From positions 261-38,630 of the forward strand of contig NZ_LMSP01000046.1 in the NCBI RefSeq assembly GCF_001429545.1: 38,370 bases of DNA. The letters are read 5' to 3'. The DNA is from Paenibacillus sp. Soil787 (lineage in GTDB: Bacteria > Bacillota > Bacilli > Paenibacillales > NBRC-103111). Positions 7,115-15,980 of the stretch are shown piece after piece. Position numbers and translations under genes: made by a program. The notes beneath the pieces are model-generated. The model did not search any database. It saw only the letters and a program-made list of their open reading frames with translations, and was not told where the DNA came from. Each line of letters begins with the position of its first letter. The first letter of the stretch is position 1.

Positions 7115-9421
7115 ATGAATGATTTGAAACTATGGTATACAGGCGCTGCGCTGAACTGGTCGCAAGGACTGCCAATCGGCAACGGAAGACTAGGTTCCGT
7201 CATTTATGGTGGGATAGAGAAGGAAATCTGGAGTATGACGGAAGTTACCTATTGGTCTGGAAAAACGGAGAGGATCGAAAGCCATTCAAAGGGTAAAGCT
7301 GATCTTGATCAGATGCGGGAGCATTTCTTCGCAGGGGATTACAAGCGGGGGGAAGAGCTAGCTCAGAAGGCACTGCAGCCTAAAAAGAAAAACTTCGGTA
7401 CGAATTTGCAGGTGTGTAACCTAATCTTGCATATGGAGCATCATGGTGAGGATCTCCAGCGTGTACTAAATCTTGAAAACGCTATCTTTCATACTTCTTA
7501 CAGCGTAAATGGGAATAACTTTACCCGGGAAATATTTGCTTCGCACGCTGATGATATTGTGGCTTCACGCTTTTGGAGTGAACAAAGAGGGGGTATTTCA
7601 TTCACGTTAGGAATGGAAGGTCTGACTGATAATTTTAAAAAGTGGTTTGCCAATGACGCTACGATTACTTTTGAAGGACAAGCGACAGAATCCATGCATA
7701 GTGACGGTAAGTGCGGTGTTTTCTGTCAAGGCATGGTCAAAGTAGTGGCACAGGGCGGAACCATTGTCATAACGGATAATCAAATCGTCGTAAGCAATGC
7801 GGATGAAGCATGCATCTACTTTGCCGCTAATACCGATTATGGAAAAAATGATGAAGGCTGGCTGCAGGAATCAGGCCGACAATTGGAGCAGTCATTAGCT
7901 CTTGGTTACGCAAAGCTTAAAGAAAATCACATATCCGATTATCATCGCTTGTATGGCCGAGTGAATCTTGACCTAGGTCATTCAGACGCGTCCCGCCTGC
8001 CAACGGACGAGAGAATTCGTCTTTTCCAGAACGGACAAGTTGATGATCCGCAATTATTTGCCTTATTTTATCAATATGGCCGCTATTTGATGATTTCTGG
8101 TTCACGTGCGGATTCTCCGTTGCCTCTAAATTTACAGGGCATTTGGAATGATGGCGAGGCCAATCGTATGCAATGGAGCTGTGATTACCACCTGGATATC
8201 AACACGCAAATGAATTACTTTCCAACGGAAGTCAGCAATTTGGCAGAATGTCATATCCCTTTAATGAATTATTTGGAGCTGTTATCGGAAGCCGGCCGAA
8301 CGACAGCGCATGACTTTTATGGATGCGAAGGCTGGGTGGCTCACGTATTCTCAAATGCATGGGGATTTACTGCTCCAGGCTGGGAAACTTCATGGGGACT
8401 GAATGTTACAGGCGGCTTATGGATTGCGGGCCAACTGCGAGAACACTATGAATTTAGCTTAAATCGGGAGTTCTTAGCGCAGCGAGCTTATCCTGTGATG
8501 AAAGAAGCCGCTGCCTTTTTCCTTGACTACATGACGCTGCATCCACAATATGCGTGGCTTGTAACAGGACCTTCCAACTCACCGGAAAATAGCTTTTATA
8601 TCGAAGACAACGTTTACCAATTGTCGATGGGTTCAACACTCGATCAAGTGTTGGTTCGAGACTTATTCGTCTTTTGTTTGGAGGCTGCCGATACGCTGCA
8701 AGTGGATTTCGATTTGCAAACAAAATTGAAGCAAGCCATCGCAATGCTGCCACCTCTTCGTATTGGCAACCGGGGACAATTACAGGAATGGCTGGAAGAT
8801 TATAAAGAAGCACAGCCAGATCATCGTCACTTATCTCATCTAATCAGCTTACATCCGGGCAACCAAATCACCCTAAGAGGAACACCGGAACTGAGCGCCG
8901 CTGCCAGAACCACATTAGAAAATCGCATGTCTCGCGAGGCGTTGGAAGATGTTGAATTCACGGTTGCCTCTTTTGCAGCGAGCTTCGCCCGATTAGAGGA
9001 AGGCGAACATGCCTATAAGCATTTAACCCATTTAATTGGTCAATTGAGCTTCGATAACTTATTAACGTTTTCCAAACCGGGAATTGCCGGAGCAGAGAAA
9101 CACATATTTGTCGTAGACGGAAATTTTGGAGGGACAGCGGCGATAGCGGAAATGCTGCTGCAAAGTCATGCGGGAGAAATCAATTTACTTCCCGCCCTGC
9201 CTAAGAAATGGCATACAGGTAAAGTTTCAGGACTGCGGGCCAAAGGAAATATAGAAGTTGATATCGTCTGGGAGAACGGTGAGTTGATGGAGGCCACAAT
9301 TCAAGCATTTTCGGCGGGTCAAACATTTCTGCGCTACCGTGAACAAAGCGTTCCGCTCGTTCTAACGCCAAATTCTATTTATAGAATTGATAAGCAGTTG
9401 AACGTGCCTCAGCTAGAATAA
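7115..9421 (+). CDS. Glycoside hydrolase family 95 (alpha-L-fucosidase / alpha-L-galactosidase type)
   Basis: An inverting exo-glycosidase of the GH95 fold removes terminal alpha-L-fucose or alpha-L-galactose. The N-terminal beta domain begins LWYTGAALNWSQGLPIGNGRLG. The (alpha/alpha)6 barrel holds WNDGEANRMQWSCDYHLDIN (about 345-363), LNVTGGLWIAG, the general-acid loop GPSNSPEN (Glu491) and DGNFGG (Asp668). The Asn-x-Asn pair described for Bifidobacterium AfcA reads Asp361-Ile-Asn363 here. At 768 residues it is of usual length. There is no signal peptide, so it acts on imported oligosaccharides. ATG 7115 follows GAGGAGG. Regulation is probably by the GntR-type operator at 7066. Specificity between fucose and galactose cannot be read from sequence alone. 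Confidence 0.92.
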   Translation: MNDLKLWYTGAALNWSQGLPIGNGRLGSVIYGGIEKEIWSMTEVTYWSGKTERIESHSKGKADLDQMREHFFAGDYKRGEELAQKALQPKKKNFGTNLQVCNLILHMEHHGEDLQRVLNLENAIFHTSYSVNGNNFTREIFASHADDIVASRFWSEQRGGISFTLGMEGLTDNFKKWFANDATITFEGQATESMHSDGKCGVFCQGMVKVVAQGGTIVITDNQIVVSNADEACIYFAANTDYGKNDEGWLQESGRQLEQSLALGYAKLKENHISDYHRLYGRVNLDLGHSDASRLPTDERIRLFQNGQVDDPQLFALFYQYGRYLMISGSRADSPLPLNLQGIWNDGEANRMQWSCDYHLDINTQMNYFPTEVSNLAECHIPLMNYLELLSEAGRTTAHDFYGCEGWVAHVFSNAWGFTAPGWETSWGLNVTGGLWIAGQLREHYEFSLNREFLAQRAYPVMKEAAAFFLDYMTLHPQYAWLVTGPSNSPENSFYIEDNVYQLSMGSTLDQVLVRDLFVFCLEAADTLQVDFDLQTKLKQAIAMLPPLRIGNRGQLQEWLEDYKEAQPDHRHLSHLISLHPGNQITLRGTPELSAAARTTLENRMSREALEDVEFTVASFAASFARLEEGEHAYKHLTHLIGQLSFDNLLTFSKPGIAGAEKHIFVVDGNFGGTAAIAEMLLQSHAGEINLLPALPKKWHTGKVSGLRAKGNIEVDIVWENGELMEATIQAFSAGQTFLRYREQSVPLVLTPNSIYRIDKQLNVPQLE

Positions 9422-9438
9422 GGAAATTTGTATGGTCT

Positions 9439-9507
9439 ACGACCCAATTGTACCTATACGATAATGCCCTGTATCTATATAATTAGTCGTATAGTAAGCG
9501 CTGTCAT
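9439..9507 (+). promoter_or_regulatory. Activator box + TATAAT + cre-like site (copy 1)
   Basis: A 23-bp box at 9439-9461 containing CAATTGTACCTATACGA is identical but for one base to 12117-12139. TATAAT follows at 9478-9483 with no recognisable -35, as expected for an activator-dependent promoter. A cre-like sequence TAGTAAGCGCTGTCAT at 9492-9507 covers the predicted start. The same order is found upstream of the permease operon. It would be read by the YesN-type regulator and CcpA. A terminator follows directly at 9513. Confidence 0.6.
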
Positions 9508-9512
9508 ACCGG

Positions 9513-9539
9513 AAAAGACCCGACTAGGGTTTTTTTTTG
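9513..9539 (+). terminator. Terminator after GH95 / within the regulator leader
   Basis: AAAAGACCC pairs with GGGTTTTTT (one G-T pair) around GACTA, and the T-run continues to 9538. It can end the GH95 transcript. It also lies only about 25-50 nt after the start predicted for the copy-1 promoter, so it might attenuate transcription into the regulator gene. Confidence 0.75.
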
Positions 9540-9577
9540 TAGAAAGTATAAGTTTTATTACACTTCGCGTCATCAGT

Positions 9578-9622
9578 CTTGACAAACGCGCTCGTCCCTG
9601 AAGGACGACGGAGTCGTATATC
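9578..9622 (+). repeat. Dispersed 45-bp repeat (copy A)
   Basis: From CTTGACAAACGCG to TATC this matches 30820-30864 with two differences. It contains CGTCC-CTGAA-GGACG and ACGAC-GGA-GTCGT hairpin halves. Weaker similarity continues about 20 bp upstream (CTTCGCRTC). Both copies are intergenic, lie just after a terminator, and have the same orientation relative to the next gene. Confidence 0.75.
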
Positions 9623-9689
9623 TTTGGTTGAAGAATCGTGCTAACATGTTAAAGAACATATTCCGAAACCTCCAAAATGGAAGGGAGAA

Positions 9690-12002
9690 ATGCCAGTGCC
9701 CAAGTATTCCAGATTATTTCGAAGGTTTCTGATCTCTTATATCGTTATTTTGATCATCCCCAGCATCGCAGGCTATATGTCATACCGTACTTCGATCACA
9801 GTCACACAATCGATTTCCATTGAAAATAATGTGACGCAGCTTCAAAAGAGCCAAGAGATTCTGGAACGCAGAATGGCTGAAGTTGAAAGTTTTACGAGAC
9901 AATTGGCTTTAAACCAAGACCTGAGTGTCCTTTTGAACGAAAAATTGGTCGATGATAAAGCAAATGTGTATGGGGTCTGGAAAATAACGAGAGATATTAA
10001 GGCCTACAGCCAAACGAATGATTTTTTGAAGCAATTCTATATTTATTTGAGGAATTTTAACGTCGTTATGACGCCAGGTAACGCCTATTTTCGCCCTGAG
10101 CATTATTATCAGACTTCCCATTACAGCAATCTTTCCTTGGACGAATGGGAGAAAACGGTATTAGAGAAAACGCATAGAAGCGAAATCATGCCGCTGAGTC
10201 CTTTTGTCAAAAACGGCATTCAAACCTCAGTCATCACCTTTATGCAATCGCTCCCATTAGACAGCTTTAGTGATTCTTCACCGGCAACGGTTGTCACAAT
10301 TATCGATGAGCAAACCATCAACAGTGTATTGTCTGGGTTAAGAGAGCCGAACGGCGGTTGGACGTATATTAGCGATGCGGAAGGACGTACCATTAGCTTG
10401 CAGGGGATCAGTCAACAGGGAATAGATCAATTATCCGCTGATAGCCGCTTCGATAAAGGGAAAATCAGTCAATTCTATGAAGATGATCTCGTGATAAGGA
10501 TTCAATCCAAATCAACGGGTTGGGTATACAGTACAGGCGTTCCAAGACATGTCTTAATGGAGAATGCGAATAAAATCAAGTACATCACATGGTCAGTGAC
10601 CGGTGTTGCTCTACTGATCGGACTTTTTGTTGGTTTTATGCTGTCTTATCGAAATGCGGCCCCGATCAATAGGCTGCTTAGCGTGATGAAAGAGCAGTTT
10701 GGCAAGGAAGCAACGACTGAACGCAATGAATATGATTTCTTGCAGGGTAATATATCGAGTATCATTACCAACAACAAACGTCTTGAGTCTGAGCTTAATC
10801 GGCAGCTGCCATTAATTCGCGATACCTTTTATAAAAGGTTAATTGCAGGAGAATTTCAATCGAAGGATGAATGGATTTCTGCTGCCGCGCAGGCTGACAT
10901 AGGGCTTAATATGAATGCCGGATATACGGGTATTTTGCAAATCAATGGGTACTCCGGCATGGAAAGCGTTGAAATTCTCAACGAATTGAATGCGGCCAGA
11001 CTTATCCTGAAACAGATTTTAATGGATTTAGGCAGCAACCTGCATGTTCATATGACAGATTTGGGTTCAGATCGCATAGTAACCCTATTTACGTCAGGAG
11101 AAAAAGATGAAAGTAAAGAAGTTGCCAAGGAAGATATCGAGCAGCTTGTGGCTAATCTTGCCAATCTGGCCTTTACCGATTATCGAATTACCATCACAGC
11201 CACACTAAGCGATCCTTTTTCCTCTGTCATGGAGATCAGCCGTTCCTATGAGCAAGCCAGACAGGCCTTGGAATACGCCGTATATATGAATAGAAAAGGG
11301 ATCGTTTGGTACAGTGATACACGAGTAGAAAGTAACACCTATTATTATCCAATCGATGTGGAGCTGCGATTAATTAGTACGATTAGGGCAGGCGATGTGG
11401 ATGAAGCCGAGCGGATCGTTAAGTCGATGATCGAGCAAAATACGGAAAATCGAGAGCTGTCTGTGGAGATGAAGCATCAGTTCATCGGAGAAGTGAAAGG
11501 AACGCTGCTTAAATTACTCGACCAGAAGGCGCTCATGGAATCCCCGATGTTCGAGAAAATCAAAAATCGGATCATTAGTATTGGGGCGACTGAAGCCATT
11601 GAACTCATTTCGCGTGAAATAAATGAGATTATCTCAGCCATGTGCGGTCTCATCACGAGTAAAAAGAACGATGCACACATTAAAACCGTGAAGCAAATTA
11701 ATGAATATATCGCTGAAAAGTATTCAGATCCCGATCTAAACCTATATCGAATAGCTGAAATTGTAGAACGTCCTGAAAAATACATCTCGCAATTATTTAA
11801 AGAGGTGACGGGGACCAATTTATCCGATCATTTGGAAAAAGTTAGAATGGACCACGCAGCGACTCTTTTAAAAAGAAATCAATTCAATGTGGATGAAATC
11901 GCTTCGCAAGTTGGCTATAACAGTTCACATTCTTTTCGAAGGGCGTTCAAGCGGGTTATGGGCATATCACCAAGCTCGTTCAGACAGTCTCCAGCAGAAT
12001 GA
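9690..12002 (+). CDS. YesN-type membrane-bound AraC regulator
   Basis: This is a one-protein sensor-regulator. A transmembrane helix (about residues 12-34) leads to an extracytoplasmic sensor domain (about 35-293), a second helix (about 296-318, VTGVALLIGLFVGFML), a cytoplasmic linker and a C-terminal AraC double helix-turn-helix (about 667-768, ending GYNSSHSFRRAFKRVMGISPSSFR). The family controls neighbouring sugar-uptake operons. The likely target is the 23-bp box present upstream of itself (9439) and of the permease operon (12117). ATG 9690 has AAGGGAG upstream. A UUCG-capped terminator follows. Length 770 aa is normal. Confidence 0.93.
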   Translation: MPVPKYSRLFRRFLISYIVILIIPSIAGYMSYRTSITVTQSISIENNVTQLQKSQEILERRMAEVESFTRQLALNQDLSVLLNEKLVDDKANVYGVWKITRDIKAYSQTNDFLKQFYIYLRNFNVVMTPGNAYFRPEHYYQTSHYSNLSLDEWEKTVLEKTHRSEIMPLSPFVKNGIQTSVITFMQSLPLDSFSDSSPATVVTIIDEQTINSVLSGLREPNGGWTYISDAEGRTISLQGISQQGIDQLSADSRFDKGKISQFYEDDLVIRIQSKSTGWVYSTGVPRHVLMENANKIKYITWSVTGVALLIGLFVGFMLSYRNAAPINRLLSVMKEQFGKEATTERNEYDFLQGNISSIITNNKRLESELNRQLPLIRDTFYKRLIAGEFQSKDEWISAAAQADIGLNMNAGYTGILQINGYSGMESVEILNELNAARLILKQILMDLGSNLHVHMTDLGSDRIVTLFTSGEKDESKEVAKEDIEQLVANLANLAFTDYRITITATLSDPFSSVMEISRSYEQARQALEYAVYMNRKGIVWYSDTRVESNTYYYPIDVELRLISTIRAGDVDEAERIVKSMIEQNTENRELSVEMKHQFIGEVKGTLLKLLDQKALMESPMFEKIKNRIISIGATEAIELISREINEIISAMCGLITSKKNDAHIKTVKQINEYIAEKYSDPDLNLYRIAEIVERPEKYISQLFKEVTGTNLSDHLEKVRMDHAATLLKRNQFNVDEIASQVGYNSSHSFRRAFKRVMGISPSSFRQSPAE

Positions 12003-12006
12003 AAAT

Positions 12007-12035
12007 CCTAATCGCTTCGGCGGTTAGGTTTTTTT
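12007..12035 (+). terminator. Terminator with UUCG tetraloop
   Basis: CCTAATCGC and GCGGTTAGG pair across 9 bp (one U-G) around TTCG, followed by seven T. Confidence 0.93.
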
Positions 12036-12116
12036 CTGTCTTAAATGGCTGTAGCGGGAAATATGGCCGTTCGAATAGGAGAAATGTCCGCTAAATTCGG
12101 GTTATTTGTTCGCAAA

Positions 12117-12186
12117 ACGACGCAATTGTACCTATACGAGGGCCGCAATAGCCCCCTATAATCAGCCATATAGAAAGCGTTATCAT
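12117..12186 (+). promoter_or_regulatory. Activator box + TATAAT + cre site (copy 2, permease operon)
   Basis: The 23-bp box at 12117-12139 repeats 9439-9461 with one change. TATAAT lies at 12157-12162 and a near-consensus cre, TAGAAAGCGTTATCAT, at 12171-12186, just after the expected start site. This suggests activation by the YesN-type protein and repression by CcpA. The spacing between box and -10 differs by one base from copy 1. Confidence 0.75.
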
Positions 12187-12213
12187 ATCGGTATGAGGAA
12201 TTTAGGGGGGAGC

Positions 12214-13182
12214 ATGTTGGAAAAAGGAATGGTAATCGAACGCAGCAGAGTGGTACCAAAAGAGCGCGGAGGCCTCCTCACTGCAGCAGCAAAGAGTTTT
12301 AGAAAACACTGGCAATTATATCTTATCGTTATTCCGCCAGCTTTGTTTTTCCTTATTTTTAAATACTATCCGATGTTGAATGCCGTCCTTGCTTTTAAGG
12401 ATTACAACGTCACGAAAGGGATATGGGGAAGCCCGTGGGTGGGATTCAAACATTTTAGGTTGTTTTTTGAAAATCCGATCTTTTGGACGTTAATTAAAAA
12501 TACGCTTCTCATTAGCGGATACTTGTTAATCGTCGGGTTTCCAATTCCTATTTTGTTAGCCTTAGCTCTAAATGAAATACGTAACGGCAAATTTAAGCGG
12601 TTTGTTCAATTGGTATCATTTGCGCCTTATTTTATATCCACCGTCGTTATGGTATCGATTATTATGCTTTTTCTAGCACCTCGGTTAGGCTTCGTGAATG
12701 TCGCGATGAATCATTTTGGACTGGGATCTATCAATTTTCTCGGGGAACCCGGCATGTTTCGTTCAATCTATGTGTGGTCGGATATTTGGCAGACGGCAGG
12801 CTATTCGGCTGTTATCTTTTTGGCTGCATTAGCGGGAGTCGATCCTTCACTCTATGAGGCAGCCAAGGTTGATGGCGCTTCAAGATTTCAGAAAATCCGT
12901 CATATCGACTTGCCTGGCATCATGCCAACGATCACGATTGTTTTCATATTGAATGTAGGAAGTGTCATGTCGCTTGGCTTCGAAAAAATCTATCTGCTGC
13001 AAAATCCGCTGAACAAGGTAAGTTCCGAAGTGATTGCCACTTACGTGTATCAAATAGGTTTATTGAACGCGAACTATAGCTTTGCAACGGCGGTGGGCTT
13101 GTTTAATTCCGTTATTAATTTAATTCTACTAGTTGGTGTAAATATGGTGGCAAAGCGCTTATCGAATACGAGCATCTGGTAA
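12214..13182 (+). CDS. Sugar ABC transporter permease (LplB/YteP type)
   Basis: This is one half of the membrane channel of a carbohydrate importer. It has six predicted membrane segments and the EAA loop near residues 230-250 (EAAKVDGASRFQKIRHIDLPG), which contacts the ATPase. The N-terminus is cytoplasmic and extended (about 30 residues). The start is uncertain: TTTAGGGGGGAG (12201-12212) precedes ATG 12214 closely, and TTG 12217 is an alternative. It is the first gene of the permease-permease-binding protein operon, 19 nt before the next gene. No ATPase gene is in the window, as usual for this class, which borrows a shared MsmX-like ATPase. Confidence 0.93.
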   Translation: MLEKGMVIERSRVVPKERGGLLTAAAKSFRKHWQLYLIVIPPALFFLIFKYYPMLNAVLAFKDYNVTKGIWGSPWVGFKHFRLFFENPIFWTLIKNTLLISGYLLIVGFPIPILLALALNEIRNGKFKRFVQLVSFAPYFISTVVMVSIIMLFLAPRLGFVNVAMNHFGLGSINFLGEPGMFRSIYVWSDIWQTAGYSAVIFLAALAGVDPSLYEAAKVDGASRFQKIRHIDLPGIMPTITIVFILNVGSVMSLGFEKIYLLQNPLNKVSSEVIATYVYQIGLLNANYSFATAVGLFNSVINLILLVGVNMVAKRLSNTSIW

Positions 13183-13201
13183 ATAATGGAGGAACCAAAC
13201 G

Positions 13202-14098
13202 ATGAATACGATGAAACCGACGATCAGAGATTCGGTTGGCGATAAACTATTTTTGATGAGCATCTACGTGATACTGAGCCTCCTATTAGTTGTCGTCTTA
13301 TATCCGCTTATTTATATTTTTAGCAGCTCGTTCAGCAGTCCATCGGCGGTAACTTCAGGTCGTGTGTTTCTTTGGCCGGTAGAGTTTTCCCTTAAGGGGT
13401 ATTCAACTCTCATTGAAAATCCGAAAATTATGACAGGCTACGCCAATTCCTTATTTTATACGGCTGCTGGAACGATCATCAGTGTAGCACTTACGATCAT
13501 GATTGCCTATCCATTATCACGTAAAACGTTGTTCGGAAGAAATATGCTGATGATGCTCATTACATTCACGTTGTTATTTAGCGGAGGATTGATTCCCACT
13601 TACTTGGTTGTGAAGCAGATGGGGCTAATCGATACCAGATGGGCCTTATTGATTCCTAACGCGATATGGGTATGGCAAGTGATCATTGCAAGGACATTCT
13701 TTCAATCCTCGATTCCGGATGAATTAATTGATTCTAGTGAAATCGATGGATGCAGCGATCTCAGGTTCATGTGGAGTGTCGTGGTTCCGTTATCGAAACC
13801 GATCATAGCTGTTCTGTTTTTAATGTACGCTGTGGGTCAATGGAATTCTTACTTCGATGCCCTTATTTATCTTAAAACCGCCAAATTATTTCCGCTTCAG
13901 CTCATCTTGCGAAGCATTATCATTCTTAACAATAGCTCCAATGCGACAGATGCCTTGAAGCTGGTAGAAAGACAGCAGTTGGCCGAGCTTTTGAAATATT
14001 CACTGATTGTCGTGGCAACGCTTCCAGTACTCATCATCTACCCGTTTGTACAGCGCTACTTCGTTCAGGGCATGTTGGTAGGTTCTGTAAAAGGGTAA
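13202..14098 (+). CDS. Sugar ABC transporter permease (LplC/YtcP type)
   Basis: This is the second channel subunit, 298 residues with six predicted membrane segments. The EAA loop is unusual: DSSEIDGCSDLRFMWSVVVP replaces the more common EAARIDGA. The C-terminus FVQRYFVQGMLVGSVKG is the standard ending of the family, which makes a full-length protein certain. ATG 13202 has GGAGG 8 nt upstream. It would pair with the 12214 product and the binding protein encoded next. Confidence 0.94.
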   Translation: MNTMKPTIRDSVGDKLFLMSIYVILSLLLVVVLYPLIYIFSSSFSSPSAVTSGRVFLWPVEFSLKGYSTLIENPKIMTGYANSLFYTAAGTIISVALTIMIAYPLSRKTLFGRNMLMMLITFTLLFSGGLIPTYLVVKQMGLIDTRWALLIPNAIWVWQVIIARTFFQSSIPDELIDSSEIDGCSDLRFMWSVVVPLSKPIIAVLFLMYAVGQWNSYFDALIYLKTAKLFPLQLILRSIIILNNSSNATDALKLVERQQLAELLKYSLIVVATLPVLIIYPFVQRYFVQGMLVGSVKG

Positions 14099-14215
14099 TG
14101 GAAAGAGGGATAACATATCTTATTGAAGAATTGAAAGGGGTGATTGACAAAAAACAAAGCGCTAAGGATTAAACGATAAGAAAGCTAGTCCATTCAAAAA
14201 AGGGAGCGGATTCAA

Positions 14216-15895
14216 TTGAAAAGAAGATCGGTCAGCGCATTGGTTTTCATCTTGATGTTCAGTATGGTTCTTGCCGCATGTTCGAGTAAAGTGGAGACTA
14301 CGGCATCGTTGAGTCCTTCAGCAGGGACAGCATCGCCAAGTGCAACACAAGCAGAGGCAAAACCCGTCGAAATTAGCGTATTTGCCCAACAGGATAATAA
14401 CATTGATTTGAATACCAACCTTTTCACGAAACATTTAGAAAGCAAGTTCAACGCAAAATTTAAGTTTGAAATCATCCCTTTTGATGGGGCCAAAGAAAAG
14501 CGTCAAATCTCCTTAGCGAGCGGCGATTATCCTGAGGCATATATGTTAACGGCCTATATCGACCAATTCTCACAAGCCGATCTTCTCAAGTTCGGTAAGC
14601 AGGGCGTTCTGCTTCCATTGAATGATTTGATCGACCAGTATGCTCCTAATATTAAAAAGGCGATGGAAAAGGATCCAACACTCAAAAGTTTCGTCACAGC
14701 GCCAGATGGAAAAATATACGGACTTGGTTCCTATACACAATGTTTCCACTGTTCCTATCCGAACAAAATGTGGATCAATACAAGCTGGTTGAAGAAATTA
14801 AACCTTGAAATGCCGAAAACGACCGAAGATTTCAAGAAGGTGCTTCAAGCTTTCAAAAAGAATGATCCGAACGGCAATGGTAAAGCTGACGAAGTTCCGC
14901 TTAGCGGATCGATTGAGGATTTCGGTGTGCGTGTCATTCCGTTCCTGATGAACGGCTTCATCTATGATGACGACCGGAATTACCTGAACTTAGTTAACGG
15001 TAAAGTGGATATTGCGGCCAATAAGCCGGAATGGAAAGAAGGACTTGCTTATATTAAATCCTTGTACGATGAGGGCTTGATCGATCCAGGTGCTTTTACG
15101 CAAAATGCCGAAGCTTTTAAGAAAATTGGCGAAAACGCTGGGGGACAAATTCTAGGTGCAGGCGCGGGCATGCATCCAGCCATCTTCGTTAACATTGATA
15201 AAGGAAACAAAAATTCAGCTGATTATAATCCAGTATCTCCGCTCACAGGACCGCATGGTTCATTAGCAACGCATGATGGTGGCGGCTTAATTCCGGGAGC
15301 GAAATTCGTTCTTACGAATAAAGCAAGTAAAGAAGCACAAATCACTTTGATCAAAATGGTTGATTATATGTATACGACAGAAGGACAAACGAATGCAGCA
15401 TCAGGTATGGAAGGCATCGATTGGAGAAAACCGAAAGATGGCGAAGTGGCGCTAGGCAAGGGAGTTACACCATTAATTGCATCGATTCCAGCTGTTGATG
15501 GGCAGCCTCCTCATAATGCCGGATGGAGCGGTATGGGGCACTTTTACCAGCCGAAGGAGTATAGAGACAGCTTCGTGCAAGGGACGGATATTTACGACTC
15601 AGCCAACTACGAACGCAGACTGTACGATGCGACGCTCTTGTACCAAGGTCATGAACCGAAGGAACTATTCCCGATGTGGGCGATTTGGATTGATCCGGCA
15701 CTCACAGACGAAGCAAGTATTCTCCAAACAAACATTAAGAACTATATTGAGCAAAGTTCGCTTCAATTTATTACTGGAAATAAGGACTTGACCAAAGATT
15801 GGGATGCCTATGTGAAAGGTCTCGAAAACTTGAAAATGAGCAGATATCTTGAAATTCTGCAAAAGGCTTATGATACTGCAGCCATAAAAAAATAA
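14216..15895 (+). CDS. Extracellular sugar-binding lipoprotein (YtcQ/LplA type)
   Basis: This captures oligosaccharides at the cell surface for the two permeases. It has a lipoprotein signal (KRRSVSALVFILMFSMVLAAC) with the lipobox LAAC and lipidated Cys near residue 22, followed by a Ser/Thr/Ala linker and a large periplasmic-binding fold. FKKNDPNGNGKADEVPL near residue 215 is a calcium-loop-like segment common in this family. The start is TTG 14216, 6-8 nt after AAGGGAG; an upstream start has no ribosome site. At 559 residues it has the usual length. A gap of 117 nt separates it from the permease gene, with no terminator, so co-transcription is likely. Confidence 0.94.
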   Translation: MKRRSVSALVFILMFSMVLAACSSKVETTASLSPSAGTASPSATQAEAKPVEISVFAQQDNNIDLNTNLFTKHLESKFNAKFKFEIIPFDGAKEKRQISLASGDYPEAYMLTAYIDQFSQADLLKFGKQGVLLPLNDLIDQYAPNIKKAMEKDPTLKSFVTAPDGKIYGLGSYTQCFHCSYPNKMWINTSWLKKLNLEMPKTTEDFKKVLQAFKKNDPNGNGKADEVPLSGSIEDFGVRVIPFLMNGFIYDDDRNYLNLVNGKVDIAANKPEWKEGLAYIKSLYDEGLIDPGAFTQNAEAFKKIGENAGGQILGAGAGMHPAIFVNIDKGNKNSADYNPVSPLTGPHGSLATHDGGGLIPGAKFVLTNKASKEAQITLIKMVDYMYTTEGQTNAASGMEGIDWRKPKDGEVALGKGVTPLIASIPAVDGQPPHNAGWSGMGHFYQPKEYRDSFVQGTDIYDSANYERRLYDATLLYQGHEPKELFPMWAIWIDPALTDEASILQTNIKNYIEQSSLQFITGNKDLTKDWDAYVKGLENLKMSRYLEILQKAYDTAAIKK

Positions 15896-15908
15896 CGATG
15901 GATGAAGA

Positions 15909-15948
15909 AGAGCCAGGTGTTTGTTTAGGAAAAGCACCTGGCTTTTTC
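15909..15948 (+). terminator. Terminator of the transporter operon
   Basis: AGCCAGGTG and CACCTGGCT form a perfect 9-bp stem followed by TTTTT. The loop is about 15 nt. The GH27 gene starts 32 nt later, so partial read-through is possible. Confidence 0.9.
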
Positions 15949-15980
15949 TACGAATTTTAACGCTGAAGGAGATGTATAAT

